This document shows positions 7,177 to 14,558 of a DNA stretch of 19,608 nucleotides, piece after piece. Where the stretch lies: contig JAEOUI010000471.1 in the NCBI GenBank assembly GCA_016839425.1, positions 1-19,608 of the forward strand. The letters run 5' to 3'. The notes under the pieces are model-generated. The model ran no database searches, was not told where the DNA came from, and saw only the letters and a list, made by a program, of their open reading frames with translations. Positions within the stretch are counted from its first letter, which is position 1. Each line of letters begins with the position of its first letter. The stretch is from Promethearchaeota archaeon (GTDB taxonomy: Archaea > Asgardarchaeota > Lokiarchaeia > Sigynarchaeales > SOKP01). A program made the translations under genes and the position numbers.

Positions 7177-9381
7177 ATGATGAAAAAAAAGTCAATTTCA
7201 ATCTTAATTGTTTTAATCGCAATTTCTATTTCCATATTCCCCTTATACATAAATATAATTGCTCCTTTATTTAGCGAAAATAACCAAGAAGAAGATAATA
7301 ATTATCCAAATGACGATGACAATCAGAACGACGAAGACCAAATCGAGGATATGCCAAAATATGGTGCGGAGTTTTATGTGTCGCTCGTAGGGAGTGACGA
7401 GAATAATGGAACGAAAGGATTTCCCTTTCGGACATTGGAAAGGGCAAAGATAGCCATTATGGATTTAAAAACGACCTCTGGACTTCCCGATGACGGTATC
7501 GTAGTTTGGATTCACGAGGGCGTTTACGAGCTCAACGAATCGCTTGTAATTAATTCCGACATAAGCGGAGAGGAAGGGAAGCCCGTCGTGTTTAAGGGAA
7601 TACCTGACGAACATGTGCGATTAGTAGGTGCAATGTCCATAAATCCCGACGAGTTTGAAATTGTATCTGATAGCGATGATTCTTGGGATCGAATCGATTC
7701 ATTAGCTAAAGGAAACATTCTTTCCATTAATCTTATTGAAAATAACATTACAAATTTTGGGCAATTATCCATTAGAGGATTCTATAAAACAAATATTGCC
7801 GCAATAGAATTATTTTATAATTCTATACCTATGACACTTGGAAGATGGCCTGATAAAAACAGTAATGTAGAAGGTCAAGTCAACCACGGATTTGTAAGCA
7901 TTGAAAGCGTTGTATCGGAAACCAGCTTTAAGTACACGGACGAAAGACCTTTACGGTGGACGGAAACTAACGATACTTGGATGCACGGGTATTGGGGGAA
8001 CATGTGGTCGGATTATCACCTTCCAGTACAATTGATCGATTGGGACAACAAGACGATTTATTTTAAAGAAAAACCGCAATTCGGCATCAAGTCGGGACAA
8101 CCTTATTATGCATACAATTTGTTGGAAGAGATCACGATACCAGGAGAGTGGTATCTCGATCGTGAAACAGGCGTGTTATATTTTTGGCCACCAGGACCTA
8201 TAGAATCTTCAGAGATATACTTGTCAATGTTAGAAACTCCTTTAATCTTCCTCGATGAAACAAATTGGGTTGAAATCCAAGATCTTATCATTGAAATGGG
8301 TCGTACAGACTTGATAAGGATTAAAGGTGGAAATCACAACCGCATTCTCGGTTGTACACTACGCAATGCCGGAAACGACGCCGTGGAAATTTCGGGCATT
8401 AATAACGGGATGGAATATTGTGATTTATACAATATTAACGATCGAGGGGTATTGTTATCGGGTGGAGATCGTGTAAACTTAATACCAGCGAATAATCATA
8501 TTCGCAATTGTCATATATTTCGATTTAGCAGATGGTGTTGGACATATAAGGCTGCCGTGCAGATTGATTTTGCATCGTGTGGAAATATCATTGCTCATAA
8601 TCACATCCACGATGCACCACACTCGGCAATCCTTTATGGGGGTAATGAAAACACGATTGAATATAATGAAATTCACAATGTCTGCAGGTTCACTTCTGAT
8701 GCTGGAGCCATCTATTCAGGAAGGCAATGGGGGTGGCGTGGTAATGACATCCAATTCAATTTCATTCACCACATTCAGAGCTATTTTGAAGGATATGGCG
8801 TTCATGGAGTCTACATGGATGATTGTTTGAGTGGTATTAGGGTGTTTGGAAATATATTTTATAATATTTCAGGACATGCCATTCAACACGGGGGAGGACG
8901 GGATGTTATCATGACGAACAACATCATGGTCTATTGTGGATCAGGAGTATGTGCGGATAATAGAGGCATTGTTAGAATTAATAACATACCAGGTGATTCT
9001 TGGAATCTTCTTGAAAAGTTATCTACAGGTGGCATACAATATCAACAAGATCCTTGGGCCGCTCGTTACCCGGCCTTAGCAGCCATGCCAAACGATTGGA
9101 CAATTCTTAACGATTCTGATACTTTATGGCTCCACCCAGAAGGTTCGATATTTACTCACAACATTGGATTTAACGATAATGTTTTTATGCGTGAAACAAA
9201 ATACAATGGAATAAGCGTTTTTGATAAATACGCTGAGATTAAAGATAATATCGAAAATCAAGATCCATTATTTGTAAGCGAAGAGACCTTGAATTTTAAT
9301 TTAAATCCTGATTCTCCAGCATTTGGCATCCCAGGATTTATTTCCATCCCTTTTGACGATATTGGGATTCAAAAGATTTAA
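7177..9381 (+). CDS. membrane-anchored right-handed beta-helix glycosidase-like protein
   Basis: A 734-residue exported protein. Residues 7-29 form a hydrophobic signal/anchor. A very acidic Asp/Asn/Glu linker follows (35-60), then a folded catalytic region. FYVSLVGSDENNGTKGFPFRTL (66-87 region) is the usual opening of secreted pectin-lyase-like folds. LLEEITIPGEWYLDRETGVLYFWPP (315-339) is a small beta domain found in GH141-like proteins. Repeating helix rungs run from about 355 to 600, with many N-x-I/H-x-I steps. SDAGAIYSGRQW (507-518) and HGVYMDDC (543-550) are the most conserved type of rungs in that group, and Asp508, Asp548 and Asp549 are candidate catalytic acids. It probably cuts complex polysaccharide at the cell surface; GH141-like is my best guess, a polysaccharide lyase the alternative. 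Two ATGs in a row start it (7177 and 7180). No partner gene is adjacent. Confidence 0.75.
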   Translation: MMKKKSISILIVLIAISISIFPLYINIIAPLFSENNQEEDNNYPNDDDNQNDEDQIEDMPKYGAEFYVSLVGSDENNGTKGFPFRTLERAKIAIMDLKTTSGLPDDGIVVWIHEGVYELNESLVINSDISGEEGKPVVFKGIPDEHVRLVGAMSINPDEFEIVSDSDDSWDRIDSLAKGNILSINLIENNITNFGQLSIRGFYKTNIAAIELFYNSIPMTLGRWPDKNSNVEGQVNHGFVSIESVVSETSFKYTDERPLRWTETNDTWMHGYWGNMWSDYHLPVQLIDWDNKTIYFKEKPQFGIKSGQPYYAYNLLEEITIPGEWYLDRETGVLYFWPPGPIESSEIYLSMLETPLIFLDETNWVEIQDLIIEMGRTDLIRIKGGNHNRILGCTLRNAGNDAVEISGINNGMEYCDLYNINDRGVLLSGGDRVNLIPANNHIRNCHIFRFSRWCWTYKAAVQIDFASCGNIIAHNHIHDAPHSAILYGGNENTIEYNEIHNVCRFTSDAGAIYSGRQWGWRGNDIQFNFIHHIQSYFEGYGVHGVYMDDCLSGIRVFGNIFYNISGHAIQHGGGRDVIMTNNIMVYCGSGVCADNRGIVRINNIPGDSWNLLEKLSTGGIQYQQDPWAARYPALAAMPNDWTILNDSDTLWLHPEGSIFTHNIGFNDNVFMRETKYNGISVFDKYAEIKDNIENQDPLFVSEETLNFNLNPDSPAFGIPGFISIPFDDIGIQKI

Positions 9382-9520
9382 GCACGATTGACATGCGTTC
9401 AATTTACATCAAAAACCTTATTTTCATATTTAACTAATTTGAGCTGTATAAAGTAGTAAAAAACATTTATTTGCATGGAGTCTTATAATTTAGGTAAACA
9501 TTAATCGCAAGGGAAATATC

Positions 9521-9967
9521 GTGATATTAAATTGCATCGTAGCGCTGACAAACGACAAGGTGGGCCTCTGTGCGTTTGACTTTTACAGTTTTGGGCACAT
9601 TTGCTTGGGAATAGCCGTGTTTCTCTTCCTTTCATTATTTTACACGATTCCAAAATACAAGGGAAACACTCCCTATGTAGCCTTGGTGTTGGTCTTCATT
9701 GTAACTATCGTGCTCTTGATATTATGGGAAGTAATTGAGAACACGCTCTTTTTCGAAATTGGATGGAAATTTGAAAATCGAAGGGATAGTCCCCTAAATA
9801 TTTTTACCGACATCCTTTTTGGAACTCTTGGCGCTATAGGAACTTGGCTCATCTGCCATTATGTTTTTGTCAAGGAGAAAAAGATATGGGGTTATTACTT
9901 ATTTGGGTTAGCGGGATTTTTCATCTGGTTTGCTTTTTTCTTCGTGACAGAACACTTTACTATTTAA
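9521..9967 (+). CDS. four-helix membrane protein with WE--EN...D--N---D motif
   Basis: A 148-residue protein starting at GTG (9521), preceded by AAGGGA seven bases upstream, a usable Shine-Dalgarno. Four helices are predicted: about 24-42, 51-70, 92-112 and 121-142. Polar residues in or near the membrane stand out: SFGHICLG (23-30), LWEVIENTLF (68-77) and RDSPLNIFTDILFGTLG (88-104). This pattern of Glu-Asn and Asp-Asn-Asp resembles VanZ-like/DUF2238-type small membrane proteins, but I cannot assign it firmly. Function unknown. It stands alone, 139 bp after the beta-helix gene. Confidence 0.65.
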   Translation: MILNCIVALTNDKVGLCAFDFYSFGHICLGIAVFLFLSLFYTIPKYKGNTPYVALVLVFIVTIVLLILWEVIENTLFFEIGWKFENRRDSPLNIFTDILFGTLGAIGTWLICHYVFVKEKKIWGYYLFGLAGFFIWFAFFFVTEHFTI

Positions 9968-10202
9968 CTCCTTTTTCTTTTCAATTGATTGTCAAGTATT
10001 AGGGAAACCAAAATATTGCGAGATCCAAATTAAAAAGACAGATCGCTTGTATTAATTTATTGAACAATCTATTGTGAAAATCTCCGAAAACATTGATTAA
10101 TTCTATTATTTTTAATAAAGATCTTAGACTTATTATTATGGGATTTAATAGTGAATTTATTAGCAAGGTCGAACTAAGAATAATAACGAGGTAGGCAAGG
10201 CA

Positions 10203-10709
10203 ATGGAAATCACGAAAAAACCGCTCAAGGATATTAAAAAAAGAGATCCCTCGAAATCGATAATATTCAAGCCAATAGGAATTGTCCATTCCCCTTTAAA
10301 AAGCTTGAAGGGAATTCCAATCCAGTTCTCGATGTCTGATGTGAAAGGAAAACTCGAGCTTTTTGAGGAATTCGTTCCAGGGTTGAAAGATTTGGACGGA
10401 TTTTCTCACATCTATTGCTTGTATTTCTTTGATTTGGTCAAATTACCCGTGGCCCTACATTCCAAGCCTTTCTTGGATGACGAGGAAAGAGGCGTGTTTT
10501 CGATGCGCACTCCTTTCCGCCCTAACCCGATTGGATTGTCGATCTTGGAGATCGAGAAAATTGAAGGCAAGTTCGTGTTCGTAAAGCACCTGGACATGCT
10601 AAACGAGACGCCCATTCTCGATATTAAGCCTTACATAAACGATTTTGATGCCGTTCGTTCGTACAAACAGGGGTGGACTAAAGGAAAAGTCGAAAAAAAA
10701 TCAAGCTAG
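10203..10709 (+). CDS. trmO: TrmO/TsaA-family tRNA methyltransferase
   Basis: TrmO uses S-adenosylmethionine to N6-methylate t6A at position 37 of ANN-decoding tRNAs such as tRNA-Thr(GGU), giving m6t6A. The protein carries IGIVHSP (25-31), the hallmark GVFSMRTPFRPNPIGLS (97-113) and DMLNETPILDIKPYI (131-145). The last block reads NETP where bacterial TrmO usually has DGTP. The single 168-residue beta-barrel domain lacks the C-terminal extension of bacterial enzymes, and the first 20 residues are a basic leader. A purine-rich GAGGTAGGCAAGG before ATG 10203 supports this start. The tRNA-Arg gene begins 116 bp downstream; its anticodon TCG reads CGN codons, so it is not an obvious substrate. Confidence 0.88.
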   Translation: MEITKKPLKDIKKRDPSKSIIFKPIGIVHSPLKSLKGIPIQFSMSDVKGKLELFEEFVPGLKDLDGFSHIYCLYFFDLVKLPVALHSKPFLDDEERGVFSMRTPFRPNPIGLSILEIEKIEGKFVFVKHLDMLNETPILDIKPYINDFDAVRSYKQGWTKGKVEKKSS

Positions 10710-10825
10710 ATCAAGATGTACCCCTCAAACTAATAAAAAATCTTTTTAGAAATGGTGGATATAACTTATCTAAGCGAGGAACGCATTTACTATTAAGTTC
10801 TTCCTTGACAAATAAAGCTAAGCAT

Positions 10826-10930
10826 GGGCCTATAATCTAGCCTGGATTCTTCCAGATCTCTGATCTGGGACCCAGAAAGGGTGTCCGCCTTCGGAGCGGA
10901 ATGTCGCAGGTTCGAATCCTGCTAGGCCCA
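10826..10930 (+). tRNA. tRNA-Arg(TCG) with a 30-nt D-loop intron
   Basis: The acceptor stem GGGCCTA (10826-10832) pairs perfectly with TAGGCCC (10923-10929). The discriminator is A and no CCA is encoded. The anticodon stem TCCGC/GCGGA is perfect, with loop CTTCGGA and anticodon TCG at 10891-10893. The T arm is GCAGG-TTCGAAT-CCTGC. The D arm closes only if bases 10848-10877 are removed. That gives D stem ATCT/GGGT and loop AGCCTGGATA, a regular 75-nt tRNA with the archaeal CCTGGAT D loop. A TATA-like GATATAA lies about 65 bases upstream. Confidence 0.9.
10848..10877 (+). other. tRNA-Arg intron at position 20a/21 (non-canonical)
   Basis: Exon CTGG (10842-10845) pairs with intron CCAG (10872-10875), making a four-base-pair central helix. 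ATT (10846-10848) and AAA (10876-10878) are the two three-base bulges, and cutting after the second base of each removes 30 nt. Inside, TTCCAGAT (10850-10857) pairs with ATCTGGGA (10863-10870) over a CTCTG loop. A C-C apposition (10849/10871) sits beside the central helix. The intron would be cut by the archaeal splicing endonuclease. The boundaries are predicted. Confidence 0.8.
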
Positions 10931-10997
10931 TTACTATAATTAATTTATTGAACAAAAGGATAAACTACAATGGATCTTGAGACTCTTGACTTTATCA

Positions 10998-11022
10998 AGA
11001 CCAAAAATTAAAAAAAAATGGA
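10998..11022 (-). terminator. T-run after the LamG-like gene
   Basis: On the minus strand the stop codon of the 11023 gene is followed by a T9 run and then further T-rich sequence. A short hairpin (TCTTGA/TCAAGA around CTTTA on the plus strand, near 10983-10999) lies just beyond. This fits an archaeal T-tract terminator. Confidence 0.35.
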
Positions 11023-11838
11023 TTAGAGATTCTTTTTCTTTTTAAGATAAAAGACCATACCTACAATCGAAGAAACGGCAAACACTATCAATAAATCATA
11101 TCCAGGAACCGTTGCTTCGGGACTGTCTGAACACGATTCTTCCAAGTTATCTCCCGTGTCATAATCTTCTTCCCAAGTATAACCAATGGCGTCAATGTAG
11201 AACTCTCCTTCTCCCTGAGAAGTACCGATCCGAATCTTTTCCATTATATCAGGATTCCCGCGGAATTCACACTTTCCTTTAGGAACGCCGTTGATGTATA
11301 TTTTATAGAGAGTTGAGTCGCAATGAAAATTAATTCGAACATGAATCCATGTGTCGGCTTCATATGTTGTGTCAACAGGTAAATTCGTTGCTCCATCATC
11401 GTCACCGTATTTAATATGACCATCGTTACTAAAAAAAAATGTTATCGAGTCTGAGACGCCATCTGCGTCCATAATTATAAATGACGCTACGAGGTCCGTT
11501 TGTCTCGCCAGTGCCCAAAATTCAACGCTACCATTGACTGTTGCTCGAATTCCTTGCTCCATCATTGAATAAGCCAAATGATCATTATCGATAATTCCAA
11601 CAACCTTGTGATGATCACCAACCCAATTTTCAATCCTTATATCTCCGTCATATTCTGTTACGATCCAATCGTTTGGATCTTGTCCAACAATATCTTCTGT
11701 AAAAGTATAGATCCCTGGATAATCTCCGCACCCCGGAGCTGCGTGAACATTAGAAAATACAGAACTTAGCGTTATTAAGGACAAAAATGCAAGGGATATG
11801 ATTTTCACAATTCCTGCCTTATTTGACAAAATGTTCAT
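11023..11838 (-). CDS. secreted LamG-like protein with Loki-type C-terminal sorting signal
   Basis: With the internal ATG at 11836-11838 as start, the protein is 271 residues long with a clean signal peptide: a basic start, a hydrophobic core IISLAFLSLITLSSVF and a cut after VHA. A further upstream ATG at 11902-11904 would add 22 hydrophobic residues that spoil the signal, so I reject it. The body looks like a concanavalin A/LamG-type beta sandwich: FTEDIVGQDPNDWIV, EFWALARQTDLVASFIIMD, TWIHVRINFHCD, YKIYINGVPKG, RIGTSQGEGEFYIDAIGY. Such domains bind sugars or act as surface spacers. An acidic linker leads to PGYDLLIVFAVSSIVGMVFY plus KKKKNL, a tripartite sorting anchor like the Loki-CTERM signals. 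The ligand is unknown. Confidence 0.7.
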   Translation of the reverse strand: MNILSNKAGIVKIISLAFLSLITLSSVFSNVHAAPGCGDYPGIYTFTEDIVGQDPNDWIVTEYDGDIRIENWVGDHHKVVGIIDNDHLAYSMMEQGIRATVNGSVEFWALARQTDLVASFIIMDADGVSDSITFFFSNDGHIKYGDDDGATNLPVDTTYEADTWIHVRINFHCDSTLYKIYINGVPKGKCEFRGNPDIMEKIRIGTSQGEGEFYIDAIGYTWEEDYDTGDNLEESCSDSPEATVPGYDLLIVFAVSSIVGMVFYLKKKKNL

Positions 11839-12196
11839 ATTAAAAAAAATAAAAAAAGAGAATATAAAATAATATGGTGCAAAATTGAGATACTCAACGC
11901 TCAAAAAGCCTTTTTTTCGAAATTAATGAAATTATATTTAATATGCGTTTATTAAATCATTTTTTTATTTATCATGCGTAGATTAAAAGAATTAATAATA
12001 AGAATTTTTTCCTTATACTTTCCAGTACCCTTTTTTGTATTCATTTTAAAAAAAACACATAAAAAATAATCAAGAACTAATAATAATTCATTTTAAAAAT
12101 GTTTTGCCTTGCTTCCTAATAAATTAAAATATTTCAGGCGAATTCAGATATTTAATCACTATGATTTTGCTCTTGAGTTAAATTAAAGTAAAATTT
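11839..12196. other. AT-rich gap
   Basis: This stretch of about 360 bases is extremely AT-rich, with long A and T runs (about 11843-11857, 12046-12070) and no credible gene on either strand. It must contain the minus-strand promoter of the LamG-like gene. I see no clear repeat or hairpin in it. Confidence 0.4.
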
Positions 12197-12352
12197 TTAC
12201 CACATATTTAATTCGTATACTTTATACAAGTCTATTAAATAATACAAATTATATCCTATGTAGATCAAGGCGAATAATATAAATATTAAAATAATTAATA
12301 TGCATAGTTGATAATTTGGTTTCTTTTTAGGTTCATTTTGCTTTTCAGTCAT
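12197..12352 (-). CDS. 51-residue single-helix membrane protein
   Basis: A small open frame from ATG (12350-12352) to TAA (12197-12199). The N-terminal 15 residues are charged and polar (MTEKQNEPKKKPNY), followed by one hydrophobic helix at about 16-34 (LCILIILIFILFALIYIGY). A tyrosine-rich tail ends in LNMW. The positive N-terminus predicts an N-in topology. It fills part of an otherwise empty region between the LamG-like gene and the CPBP protease, all on the same strand. I do not recognise it. Chance open frames in AT-rich DNA often look hydrophobic, but the polar head and sharp helix boundary favour a real gene. Confidence 0.5.
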   Translation of the reverse strand: MTEKQNEPKKKPNYQLCILIILIFILFALIYIGYNLYYLIDLYKVYELNMW

Positions 12353-12463
12353 TTTTAATGCCACATCTTAGATTAATTTCAGTTTTTGAAAATAACAATT
12401 CGCTTAATTTATTGTCATATTTTTTAATTTTATTTTGGAACATCCACTTTTTTTTTTAAATCA

Positions 12464-13504
12464 TCATAATTTTTCTTCAATTTTTGATATAAATATATCT
12501 TTATATCGAAGTATTAGAAAAAGTACTATTGCAAAAAACATTAGATTAATGATAAAACTTGCGTAAATTGGAGGTGGAACTATAATTAAAATAGTATTTA
12601 GAAACGCATTAAAAGAAGCGTGAAGTAGAACGCATCCTAATAAATTCCCTTTAGATTTGTTATAGTACCAAGTAAATATGAAACTCAACAATAAAATTTG
12701 AATCATGTGTGAAATCACACCAAAAATTCCTGCATACGGATAGAATCCGTTAAAATGTAGAGGAATGTGCCAGAGAGCCCAAAAAGCACCTAAAATAAGA
12801 GAACTTATAAAAGGAGTGTATTTTTTTTGTAAAAGGGGTAAGGCAAATCCTCTCCATCCTGCTTCCTCGTTTAAAGCGCCCCCAAAAAAGAACATTTGAA
12901 AGAAGATGATTACAACATAAATTAAAAATATACTTAATGAAAAATCAGCGGGAAGCACACCACCAAATAACGATGAGATAATGAGCCCTATAAGAGAATA
13001 TTCCAAAGGAATAAAAATAGCAACTAAAAGGTATATATTGTTGCCTTTTACGCCTTTTAGAGTTCTTAACAAACTTTCCACATTCTTATTTGAAGAATAC
13101 ATTCCTGAAAAGACATACGCCGCAATCAGGGACCCGATGAGAATTAAAGGAACTACTTGAAAATATGGTAAGAAAGAAAGTAAGCCAATAATCAAGGACA
13201 CGGTAAAGATAATGGCGAATATTTTTATACGGTTATCTGTCCATTCAAGTTTCGTTTTTTGTTTATTATTTTTCAATGATAAAATAATTGCAATTAACGA
13301 AGGTCCATAAGCTCCAATGAGACATAATCCACTAGTGAAGATAATGTCACCTAACGACAATATTGGAGCCATAATAAAGATTGTCCAAGAAAAAATAAAA
13401 GTTAGAACGAAAAAATTTCTCAGATTTTTAGATTCATTATTTTGATCGTTTGAAATATCTTTTTTTTCTATTTCATTTGAACTTAAGCCCATTTCTAAAG
13501 CCAC
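12464..13504 (-). CDS. CPBP family intramembrane metalloprotease (Rce1/CAAX type)
   Basis: A 346-residue membrane protease with about eight helices. The catalytic motifs are all present: EEAGWR at 213-218 (EExxxR), FWALWH at 241-246 (FxxxxH, with His246) and HASFN at 295-299 (HxxxN). These residues activate water to cut peptide bonds within the membrane. Eukaryotic Rce1 trims prenylated CAAX proteins; most prokaryotic relatives have unknown substrates or process or protect against peptides. An N-terminal Asn/Lys/Glu-rich leader (1-28) precedes the first helix. The upstream plus-strand side holds a tRNA relic, and the 3' side has a gap of 111 bp to the small membrane protein. No obvious substrate is adjacent. 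Confidence 0.85.
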   Translation of the reverse strand: MALEMGLSSNEIEKKDISNDQNNESKNLRNFFVLTFIFSWTIFIMAPILSLGDIIFTSGLCLIGAYGPSLIAIILSLKNNKQKTKLEWTDNRIKIFAIIFTVSLIIGLLSFLPYFQVVPLILIGSLIAAYVFSGMYSSNKNVESLLRTLKGVKGNNIYLLVAIFIPLEYSLIGLIISSLFGGVLPADFSLSIFLIYVVIIFFQMFFFGGALNEEAGWRGFALPLLQKKYTPFISSLILGAFWALWHIPLHFNGFYPYAGIFGVISHMIQILLLSFIFTWYYNKSKGNLLGCVLLHASFNAFLNTILIIVPPPIYASFIINLMFFAIVLFLILRYKDIFISKIEEKL

Positions 13505-13620
13505 TTTTATGTATTATTCAAGATTTTTTTTTTGATTAATTAAGAATTTTTTATGGTCATATAAAAAGTTATGTGGGACAAAAGTGCAGTAGTGTTTTCT
13601 TTTTCGAGTAAACAAGGGAA

Positions 13621-13725
13621 GTACCTATAGGCTAACCCAATCTTCCCCAGACCTGTGGTCCGGAGACCGGGAAGGACCTCCACCTTCGGAGGGAAATGTT
13701 ACAGGTTCGCATCTTGCCATACCTA
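13621..13725 (+). pseudogene. decayed copy of the intron-containing tRNA-Arg
   Basis: This 105-base stretch aligns without gaps to the tRNA-Arg gene at 10826-10930 (also 105 bases), with about 69 identical positions by hand count. The anticodon-loop region (ACCTTCGGA) and T-loop region (ACAGGTTCGC) are best kept. Function is lost: GTACCTA and CATACCT no longer pair, GG of the D loop became AA, the anticodon stem TCCAC/GGGAA is broken, and the T-loop A58 became C. The intron hairpin survives (13647-13653 with 13657-13663), but its splice helix is gone. The upstream flank is also weakly similar, starting with ATGGT and a TATA stretch 68-74 bases before each copy. Confidence 0.75.
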
Positions 13726-13809
13726 TTATTTAATACTAGAAAAAATCTTATTTTAAATAAAAAACTTAGAATGCTTATCACAATAACATAATTATAACTA
13801 CCTAATATT

Positions 13810-14283
13810 ATGGAAGAAAAAGACGAACCGCAATTTATGGTAATAGACGAAACAAATCAGGAGTTCCAAGAGTCCATAAAAAAAGCGAGGAGAACCTTGG
13901 AATATTTTCAACAAAGAATCTTAAAGATTGGGGAAGAATGGACTGGCGCCGTAAATATATTTATTCCTGACGCCCCCGAATCGAAAGAAGGACTTTATAT
14001 CTGGTTGGCCAATCCAATCTTTGAGAACGATTCTTGTACCGCGCTTATTTTTGAAATACCAAAGGAAGTGAAATATTTGAGTGAAGGTCAATGGATCAAA
14101 TTTCCTATTGAGGATATCGTTGATTGGTATTTACTTTCGGAGTCAGGAGAGTTAGAAGGTGGATTTTCCCTTCGATACCAGAGAGAACTTTTGCCTCCAG
14201 AAGAAAGGAGCGATTTCGACGAACTCATTGGCGTAAGAAAATTTATTGATATCCCTTCAACGAAACAAACATTTGAAGACTAA
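13810..14283 (+). CDS. DUF2314-like cytoplasmic protein
   Basis: A 157-residue soluble protein. After an acidic start comes a helix with an Ala/Arg pattern (EFQESIKKARRTLEYFQQRI, about 18-37), then a beta-rich part. The part includes FIPDAPESKEGLYIWLANPI, LSEGQWIKFPIEDIVDWYLL (the G-x-x-I/V...I-x-DW pattern) and GELEGGFSLRYQRELLPPEE. That order (early Ar-tl--F helix, -hlWl- strand, G--v-----I-DW, GG-s-R) is what I remember for DUF2314. The family has no firmly known activity. There is no Shine-Dalgarno before ATG 13810. It stands alone between the tRNA relic and the acyltransferase-like gene. Confidence 0.65.
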   Translation: MEEKDEPQFMVIDETNQEFQESIKKARRTLEYFQQRILKIGEEWTGAVNIFIPDAPESKEGLYIWLANPIFENDSCTALIFEIPKEVKYLSEGQWIKFPIEDIVDWYLLSESGELEGGFSLRYQRELLPPEERSDFDELIGVRKFIDIPSTKQTFED

Positions 14284-14558
14284 GTAAATCAAAGTTAGAA
14301 TACCAAATATTATTATCAGAATGATGAATTAATAATTAGGAATGATATTTATCTTCTATCTTTAATATTTTAATAATAAGAGATATTTTTAGACTGATTT
14401 AGTCCCATATTTTAATTCAGGCTTCATTATAGATATGATTATAGATTCCATATCTTTCCTCTGTTGTTCACTGTTATTAGTACCAAGATTGAGGATAGGG
14501 TTTATTAGGGAAAAATCATTAAGTGATATTGATCTAAAACATCTGAAAGGGTAAAAAA

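Noticed and set aside
10884..10901. Reading the 10826-10930 gene as a class II tRNA (Leu/Ser) with a long variable arm
   Set aside because: TCCGC-CTTCGGA-GCGGA is a perfect anticodon arm with anticodon TCG, and removal of the D-loop insert yields a regular 75-nt tRNA-Arg.
11839..11904. 22-residue N-terminal extension of the LamG-like protein
   Set aside because: It would put an extra hydrophobic stretch before a clean signal peptide; the internal ATG gives a normal Sec signal.
13621..13725. Functional tRNA call for the second copy
   Set aside because: Acceptor ends do not pair, D-loop GG is AA, the anticodon stem is broken and T-loop A58 is C.
14319..14396. C/D-box RNA candidate (ATGATGA ... 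CTGA)
   Set aside because: The box spacing is possible, but there is no terminal stem and no convincing D'/C' pair; likely chance in AT-rich DNA.
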